In this document: positions 20,181-27,510 of the stretch, piece after piece
Position numbering within the stretch: position 1 is the stretch's first letter
Layout: each line of letters opens with the position of its first letter
Assembly (NCBI GenBank): GCA_003024985.2
Contig: PXIH01S0000522.1
Source of the DNA: Euperipatoides rowelli
Taxonomy: Eukaryota; Onychophora; Udeonychophora; Euonychophora; Peripatopsidae
DNA length: 27,510 nucleotides
Reading direction: 5' to 3' (one strand)
Made by a program: the position numbers and the translations under genes
Notes under the pieces: model-generated
What the model was told of the DNA's origin: nothing
The model's database searches: none
The model's input: only the letters and a program-made list of their open reading frames with translations

Positions 20181-21504
20181 TCTTTAAACCTTGGGCGTCT
20201 GTTCTTCTGTCGCGGCCAAACACCGGATTCGGTTCCTCGTAATTAGGGCGAACCCCCGAGGAAGCGCCAGTGCTAAGCCACAAAGCGGCAGGAGCACAGA
20301 GGCCCTGTAGACATATACCCCCATGCAAACAGTTACCATGCCGATCCAACTGCACACCCCTCCCTCAGTTTCCGTGGCAGATCCCTAGGGAATGCACCAT
20401 GTCAGCCGAAATTGGGTAGAAATGAGAACAAAACCAACATGGCGACATGTATTGCACTGAGGATACAACTAAACACGACACAAAGGACATAACTACTACA
20501 AAGATACACCACATAGGGAAACCCCAAAACATATAATGGCATCATGGATGAAGGACGACAGGTGGCTAAGTGCTATGCCAACCTGGCTGCACGGGCTAAA
20601 ACTGGGAGAGCCCAGAAAAAAAAGAAGTGTGAGTGAATATTTACAAATGATATGATACAAACACATCATCAGGGGAAAAACATCCCTGCACGTGTTTGAC
20701 GTGAAAACCCAAAACCAAAACCCTAATCAAGAAAAAAGAATAAAATGTATATATAAAACTGTAAAATTTTAAAAAGATAAAATCAGTAAAAAATGTACCA
20801 GCCACTGGACACATCACAGCAACCCAGACACATCTAGTTGTTGCCCTAATATTTCTGACGTCATGTCGCACCATGTGGCTCCTACTCCCGACCAGTACTG
20901 TCCCCCACTATGACTCAACACCCCTAGAGGTAATCCAGAAACATATATGCGGAGACCAAACACATCTTGTCTCACTTATGATCCATCTCCTACACTAACA
21001 TCAGCCATCCCCTGGCATGCCATCTAAACAATGCATGCACCCAACCATGAGCATCCTCCAAACTGCAGAGAGTGCCCATCCCAGATGGCCAGTTTGTAAT
21101 GACGCCTGAAACTAGGAAGGCCACGGCAGCGCAGACCAACCAGTGTGGACTAAGAGCCCTGTGATGAAGGTGGCAGAATCCTGTTTCCAACCATGCACCA
21201 GNACAGCCCCAGCACAGCCGGGGGTGGGAGCGGAAGATGAGACTAGACGCACCTTACTCCACTTGCAAGAAGAGGAACGCCCAATCCATCACCAGAGGCT
21301 ACCTCTGGCCNGCTCGCATGGCACCTACCAGGGTGGGGCACCCTTGGGCACCACCCCCCTGACAAGTGAATTCCACCAGCCTGTAACACTGGCGACACAA
21401 TCACACAGCAGCCACATGTGCGCACTAGGCATCGCCTACTAGCATGCCGAATAGCACTCCCAGAACCAGACGCAACATTTCTTTGAACCACAGCTCCGGC
21501 CTCC
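20181..21504 (-). other. Element E 3' UTR, non-coding, with terminal stem-loop
   Basis: There is no convincing gene; the short frames here do not match other copies. A perfect 7-bp stem, UUCCUCG/CGAGGAA, lies at 20233-20239 and 20257-20263 with a 17-nt loop, about 52 nt from the 3' end. I see no AATAAA in the last 150 nt and no counterpart of the RUCU hairpin of B, C and D. The rest of the region shows nothing I can name. Confidence 0.6.
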
Positions 21505-24500
21505 TTACTGGCGTGAGACCTGGCACCACTCTAGAAGTGAATGTTCTGTTGATGACATAGAAGAAAAAGAATCTTGGATGAGTCTGTAAATTCGTCTATA
21601 CCTGTTGATGACACGATTGAAACGAGGGTTGATCCTGGCCCGATATCTTTCCAGAATGGCAGCTGCCCGATCCAGCTCCCTCCGAAGAGGGCCCAAGGCC
21701 GGACAGCCACAGAAAAGATGATCCGAGTCTGGAGCAACCCCCCCACACAGCTCGCACCGATTACCTCTGGCGAACCCCATTTCAGTCCTCCTAGCAGGAG
21801 TGAGCTGCAATTCATGGGCAGCCCGCCAGCAGGCGTCAGACCAACGGCACAGTACCAGCTTGTTAAACATGACCCGCCAGGAGATTCGACCCATATACTC
21901 CACCGGCCGCACAATGGGCGGCCCCTCAGCTACCATACTGTCACTGAATATAGCATATGCCATGTGCGATGTAATGTCTCGCATACAGACAAACCTTTCC
22001 CCCTTAACACACCCTACCTCCAGCAGTGTATCATCAATAACAGGGAACTGGGGGTCACATGCAGCCCCCTGCAAAGGAGCCCAAACTCTTACAATTGCAC
22101 GCATCGAATACTGTGCTGCTAATACCTCCATGACGCCAGTATAAATACCCCCCAGATAACATGCCGGCTCCGTACCACAAATTAATTGCGCAATAGTACA
22201 GTCTGCACGGGTTTCAGGCACCAAATTGTAGTCAAACCCCCAACCTTCCAAAATTCTGTTGTGTGGGAAGGGCTGCTGCAACATGTCCAATAGCCTTACA
22301 TTGTTAGGATAAAAATTCCCAGAATCCAGAACCCCCCACATGGTCCGATATTCGGGTGGAACCCGACCACATCCTAATGCCTTTCCCTTTTGGAACATTT
22401 TGATCCCCCCTCTCTTGGGATAAAATGCACTCAGTAACGAATCAAAGACCCTAGTCTCCAGTAATTCCGGGGCCCCACACACCATCCACCATCGTAGCCT
22501 CAATGCATTCATAATACATTCAATGTGTGGGAAATCAAGACCTCCCGCCTGTTTTGTCCTTACCAGGACATCCATGGACACCCAACATCGATGATTATGC
22601 CCCCAGAAACACACCCCCAGTAGCCCTTGCAATGTCCGCATCTGGGCTTTGGAAATGTTAAATGCTTGTAAAAAATAAGTAATCGTCGAGACCACATAGG
22701 TCTTGATTAGCCTGACCCACCTAGTGTAATCGACACCTTGAAACATAGGTTCCATAACTCCAACCAGCTGCACCAACTTCTGATGCAACCCATCAAAGTT
22801 GCGAAGCTCATATTGAGCTGATCCAATGTATAGCCCCAAACTCTTGAAACCAGAAGTCTCATATATTACATTACTGAGCTTCCGGGTACCCCATCTCTGC
22901 TCTATCCCACGTGTGCAATACACCTGCGTCTTTCTGTAATTTAACATTGCACCAGAAAAACGACCAACCCGGTNAAATATCTCAATGGCTCTGTTGGGTC
23001 CTTCTGAGTCAGAAAAAACAACGTTACGTCGTCGGCATACACCGACAACAAAAAAGCCCTACCCGCCAAGCAAAAGGCAGTGTCCATAAGTGAGCGCTTG
23101 AGAGCACGGATCAAGGGTTCCATTGCCAAGGCAAACAATATNCCTGATGCAGGGTNGCCCTGCCTAAACCCACGCTCTATGGGTATCTGTCTACTGAAGG
23201 TACCATTGATTGCAACATGGACCCCAGCACCTCTAAACAGAAGTGCAATAACTTGGATTGCCTCGGCTGAAAACCCAACATGATCCAACAGCTGCTCAAA
23301 ATAATCATGCCCAATTGAGTCATATGCTTGGCCTTGGTCCAAAGACATAGCTATCAGTGGTAGCCCAAGCTTATTTGCAGCCCACACCAGATCCCTGGTC
23401 GCAACCACATTCCCTAACATACATCGCCCCCTCAATGCAAACGTCTGCTCCGAGGAAATCACTCCCTCAATTGCATTGGCGATACGCTGGGCCATTATAC
23501 GTGCCAGTATCTTATAATGGCAGTTTTGCATGGTAATTGGCCTCCCACTATCAATTTCCATGAGGTTACAATTCTTTTTGGGTACCATAACTGTATGATA
23601 CCCTATCTGCAACAGGCAACGTCTTAGTGGTTATGATCTCACATAAAACCACCTTAAGCATCTGGGCCAGCACCTCAAAGTAAAGCTTGTAAAATTCAGC
23701 GCATAGGCCATCCAGCCCTGGCACATGGCCCACTGCCATGCCCATGATGGCCTCCCGAATTTCCTCAACATGTGGCATAGCCATGATATGCAAATTGGCC
23801 TCTGGAGTGATAGTCGGGACAGTCAAGAAAATGTCCCGAGGCAACTTCCCTTGTGGCAGTCGTGCATACAACCTGGTGTATCGCTCCACGAATATTTCGA
23901 CTATATCCATATGCTCGGAAACCATGACCCCAGCAGCATTTCATATTGAATGCACCTGATGCCGCTCTCTCCTCTTACTTACAGAAGACCACCATTCCCA
24001 ATCCTCTCGCATCATATCCCCCATACCGTGCCCCAGAGCCACACTCTGAGTCCTAGTAAAACACCCACCTCCCTCATTCGAACGGTCTCTCGCTGAAGCA
24101 ATACACACTGCCGCCGAAAAACAGTATCAGTAAAAAAAGTGGGACGTCAGACACCAAGAAACATCTTTCTCTGCCCGCCCACATTCATCCTGAAGCTGGA
24201 TGAATTTACTTGGCAGCAGACTCCTTAACCTTTCCCAACTCTCCAACGATAATGGTACGTACACTGAGATATGCCCACGAATAAACCCGTCAATTGTCTC
24301 AACACATTCAGGTCTCCGCACCAACCAAACAGGACACCTCCAGATCGGGAGTGGCCTCATACCCCCACAATCATCAATTAACAGATTGGCTACCACTGCC
24401 AAATGATCAGTGAAAGGGGCGTAAGCTGTAATACACTTACACATATTAAGGGCAAACCTCCTTGGTAACCAGATCTGGTCAATGCGACTCTGCCCACGGC

Positions 24501-25038
24501 GATACGTAATGCTCAGCATAGTCCCATTACACCAGATCCAGGCAATGACCAAGTCCACCCCAGCACACCATCTGTCCACTTTATCCCACAACTCCGCCCA
24601 TCGCTCAACATTGCAATCCCCTGCAACGATAATGTTCGTGATTGCAAATGAACGCACATAATAATCAAGCATGTCCAGAGTCACCATCTGACTAAAACGC
24701 GATTTAGATGGCAGGTACATAGACATGACATCAACCAAAACATTGCCCACTGTCACTGGCAACCNTGCCAGTGTGTCATGATTGCCAGTGAAACTAGGAG
24801 GGTAAGGCCTGATCTCCAGCCCTCCGGCGCCGCACTAAAAACCCCGTACCCCACCCATTACCCCATAGTGGACCAAAAACATATGTCCATCCCAAGTCCC
24901 TAATAGCAGATCTCTTACTCTGGTCTCCTGGACGCACAATATATCAATTTTCATCACTTTGGCAAATGTCAGCAGTTTAGCCTGCTTATCGACACTGCCA
25001 AGCCCCGAAACATTAAGNGTAGCTATGTTTATATACAT
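21505..25038 (-). pseudogene. Element E ORF2: endonuclease / reverse transcriptase
   Basis: The start is at 25038 (MYINIA then LNVSGLGS). Endonuclease landmarks are CVQETRV, MYLPSKS, AGDCN (usually GDFN), SRIDQIW and TDHLAV (usually SDH). RT landmarks are PGLDGLCAEFY (about 23695-23730), GRPITMQN, QTFALRGRCMLGN, LDQGQAYDSIGH, RGFRQG, MEPLIRALK and YADD at 23028-23039. The C-terminal CX2CX8HX4C is at 21703-21756. From 25038 to about 23590 the frame never changes but is broken by a TAG at 24835, a TGA at 24127 and a TGA near 23946. Frame changes follow near 23590 and 22960. The 22947-21505 part is a clean 480-codon frame. About 1,178 codons. The WFR tail of B and C is not evident. Confidence 0.87.
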
Positions 25039-25141
25039 TATAACCCAAGAAATAATATGAATACTGCCAACCCCAGTATAAAATCCTCACACCACAAAAA
25101 CAATATTAAAAAATTCCAGCAGGTGCTTAATACCTTACCCC

Positions 25142-27510
25142 CTATACCTGCCTTCTTTGGCGCCTCACCACTTTACGCTGTGGCTTTCCAATAGGCAGAA
25201 CCTCTTCGGCACTGCCCTTAACCACAGGCTCCTCCAAGTCTGAGGAAATTACCAGCCGTAATGCCCGGCTACTAACCTCTGAATCCATGGCCTCCCCTCC
25301 ATCACCAAAAACTCATACTGTGGGCAGGCATCAATCAACTGATGCTCCTGCTCCTATAAAACCTGTGCCGTTCCCTTCGGGAAACCCGGTCCCACACACG
25401 ACAGGAAAAACACTATTACTAACACGGGCTACCATAGCTAGCCCATACGCCTCAGTCAACTCACAAAAAGCTTGTGCATTCTTGTAGTTGCTCATTTTCA
25501 TATTGGGGGCATGCCTCTGAGTTGCACCCCCCTCTTGCTCAATAGCAGGCTTACCACGCGGTTCACCCTGTTGCGTGCCTGTATCTTATACAGGGGCACT
25601 TGGAGCCATCTTCTCCAGTTGGGAGGCCTTAACCCCTCGATCCCCACCAGAAGTTTCTTCCCCACTTGTTGATGGACTCCATACTCGCAATGGTTACCTG
25701 GACGCCCTGGCTTGTTCCTTACGCCCTCGACCTTTGCCTTGAGCACCACCAACCTTACCGCTCTCAGGCTGTTTTGCACTTGCTCTCTTGGGTGCTGAAT
25801 CCGTCTGGGCTGTTCCCTCCCCCTGCGGGGCTGGAGCATTACCTCCATCCACCCTTGCCCCAGCTCCCGATGCAGGGGCGGTGAGCGCTGTTGCATCCTG
25901 TGGATTTTGCAAGACCTGCTGCTGAGGGGGAGGGTCCCCCCACTGCTCAAACAATCCACTACTGCGTGTGGTGAAAAAGTTCCTAGCAGAATCGATGGCA
26001 CCCTGCCCCCTATGTCCACTTCCACGTCCCACCAAACTTGGCCCAGCCACTGACCAGGTCATTGGTGGAACTGCCGGGCTGCCCGCTGGTTGCCGCTTCA
26101 CAACCTCTGCCATCGAGAGCTGTCGCCTTGTCACCCCATCTGTACGTAACAAGGGGCACTCCCTCCTCATGTGCCCCAATGCATAACATTTGAAACACCT
26201 GGGCTGATCCCCTGAGACATCCGCTGTAAATTCATTACCAGGAAAATAATGTCACTGTGTCTGGGACAGTAGCATCAGGGGGAGCCCTGAACCACAAGAT
26301 CCTCCTGCATGATTGCACATGTCCCAATGTGCGATGCCCCATATGCATTTTTGGGATCTCGATATCCTTTTCCTCACAGGTCCCCAAATATTTTAAGGCC
26401 CTGATGAGAATCTCGTTGGGTATACAAGGAGGGACACCATCAATAACAATTTTGAGGGGCTTCTCCTCCAACCTATACCCACAAAACCACGACTGCTCGA
26501 TCTGCACACCCGCATCAACTAGCATACTAGCAAATGTCGCTCGACGGGTATATATTTTCACTTCCCCCCTATCAGAGATATCCATGTGCGTAATGTTGCC
26601 GTGCCCGACAACATCAGCTGCAGCCTCTAAATATCGTTTTGCGTCGATACCCAAGGTGCGAATAAACCAGACTCCTCGTGCCTGGGCCTCTGCCCACACC
26701 TTCTCCTGCAGTTGTCGCTGCTGGAGCGCAACAGGGATAGTCACTATCGCTGGAGCCACAAATGCTGTGGACTCCTTATCCTGACTGATACCCCCAAAGC
26801 AAAAGGGGCCGTGACTTCTCCCTCCCCACCAAAACGCCAACACCTCCAACGTCATCCTTCAGAGCCATGAGTCCAGCATCCACCATCGCCTGTGCCAGTA
26901 CTTCCTGGACACCAGACTCAATAGCCCCCAGGCCACCCTCCATGCCAGTACCAATCCCTTCATCAGCATCACACGTACTGGAAATATGCTCAGTATCACT
27001 GTCTGAAGACTCATATATTGAGTCACCACTATCCTTAGCACCCACCTGAGCTGTTTGACGTACAGCCCGTTCCACCACCTGATTAGTAGTGGCCTGCACC
27101 GCATCCACACCATCGACATCAGTGGTCGAGGACAGAACTCCCTTCCCACTAGTGTCTGAATCATCACCAGAGGACTCCGGCTCCACCACCGTTACACCTA
27201 CATCGTCCTCCATCTTGACCCCTACACTACCTTCCTCATCATCAGAAGATATCACAATTACATCTTCCACATAGTTGGAAACTACCCCTAGGTGTACACC
27301 ATCATCCCCACTTTGGGAGCTACTATCCACTCCAGGTGACGGATCCATTTGACGCCCATGCTGCAACAAAAATTTCCATTGCTCCCGGGTGGAAGCATGA
27401 AATAATTTGGGGATGTGTGCCTCCATACCCCTATATTTTTCCAGATTGTCCACAATATCCCCGTGTGACCCACGGCGCTCCCTTGCGGGTCCCTCCATGC
27501 CAGTGCTGCA
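25142..27510 (-). pseudogene. Element E ORF1, 5' end possibly outside the window
   Basis: The frame is open to the right edge; an ATG at 27498 (MEGPARERRG) may or may not be the start. The order is a long acidic, Ser/Asp-rich N-terminal region, a block with RYLEAAADVVGHGNI, an RRM-like region (YRLEEKPLKIVIDGVPPCIP to SCRRILWFRA), and one knuckle CFKCYALGHMRREC (about 26167-26208). A Pro/Gln/Gly-rich segment and a basic tail end at a TAG at 25142. Frame changes lie near 26800 and between 26235 and 26210. Downstream the frame is constant but has stops at 25694, 25586, 25331 and 25313. The helical GEYP block of A and C is only vaguely present (FCELTEAYG). Confidence 0.8.

Larger units (their letters stand above)
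20181..27510 (-). mobile_element. Element E: diverged Tx1/L1-like LINE, continues past the window
   Basis: In element sense: ORF1 (beyond 27510 to 25142), a gap of about 103 nt, ORF2 (25038-21505) and a 1.3-kb 3' UTR ending at TTAGGG at 20181. It is GC-richer than B. Protein blocks match A, B and C in order but at lower similarity, and its 3' end is unlike the B/C/D module. It is thus a separate lineage with the same target and orientation. ORF1 has four in-frame stops and two frame changes; ORF2 has three in-frame stops and two frame changes. Eight ambiguous bases in the window fall in this element or close by. Confidence 0.85.

Noticed and set aside
20990-21491. Short minus-strand frames downstream of the element E ORF2 stop
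   Set aside because: They start after the ORF2 terminus in the 3' UTR, lack similarity to the B or C tails and contain ambiguous bases. They are probably chance frames in GC-richer DNA.
21143-22144. Long + strand frames opposite element E ORF2
   Set aside because: They mirror the conserved minus-strand RT and C-terminal coding sequence, have no recognisable domain and no counterpart in the other copies.

Overview
The window is an array of non-LTR retrotransposons (LINEs). I see no host gene, tRNA, rRNA or CRISPR array. All recognisable coding sequence is on the minus strand and comes from at least four separate LINE copies plus one short LINE tail. The elements lie head to tail and are separated by short, partly degenerate TTAGGG tracts (5392-5423, 11445-11827 including an assembly gap, 19878-19893, 20115-20180). 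TTAGGG telomeric DNA and Tx1/L1-like LINEs (an ORF1 with one CCHC zinc knuckle; an ORF2 with AP-type endonuclease, reverse transcriptase and a C-terminal CX2CX8HX4C motif, without RNase H) point to a eukaryote, most likely an animal. I cannot name the species. The setting is a telomeric, subtelomeric or interstitial telomeric array.

Layout on the + strand. 1-207: AT-rich flank, then a 23-bp repeat cluster with an inverted copy. 208-5391: element A, intact at its 5' end, with 171-bp tandem monomers in its 5' UTR, ORF1 and the endonuclease half of ORF2; its RT and 3' end are missing. 5424-11444: element B, 5'-truncated inside the ORF1 tail, with a complete but frameshifted ORF2 and a 2.2-kb 3' UTR. 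11828-19877: element C, complete from end to end (5' UTR, ORF1, downstream ORF1b, ORF2, 3' UTR). 19894-20114: element D, only about 220 bp of a 3' end related to B. 20181-27510: element E, a more diverged, GC-richer lineage that runs off the window inside ORF1.

How it works as a unit. Every visible 3' end joins directly to the C-rich telomeric strand without a poly(A) tail, and three of four 3' joins occur after the same base of the repeat. The first bases of A and C match each other and abut TTAGGG, while B and D are 5'-truncated. This is what target-primed reverse transcription into telomeric repeats, always in one orientation, would leave. The polarity (3' end on the 3' side of the G-strand repeat) resembles Drosophila HeT-A and fits priming from a G-strand 3' hydroxyl. 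B, C and D also share a 3'-terminal module: a hairpin whose stem sequences differ but whose RUCU tetraloop and distance from the 3' end (132-134 nt) are kept, an AATAAA 98-100 nt from the end, and a second stem-loop nearer the end. This is a good candidate for the RNA signal read by the reverse transcriptase.

All ORFs carry frameshifts and/or stop codons, so these copies are probably dead, although some sequence ambiguities (n) and homopolymer runs could be assembly errors.
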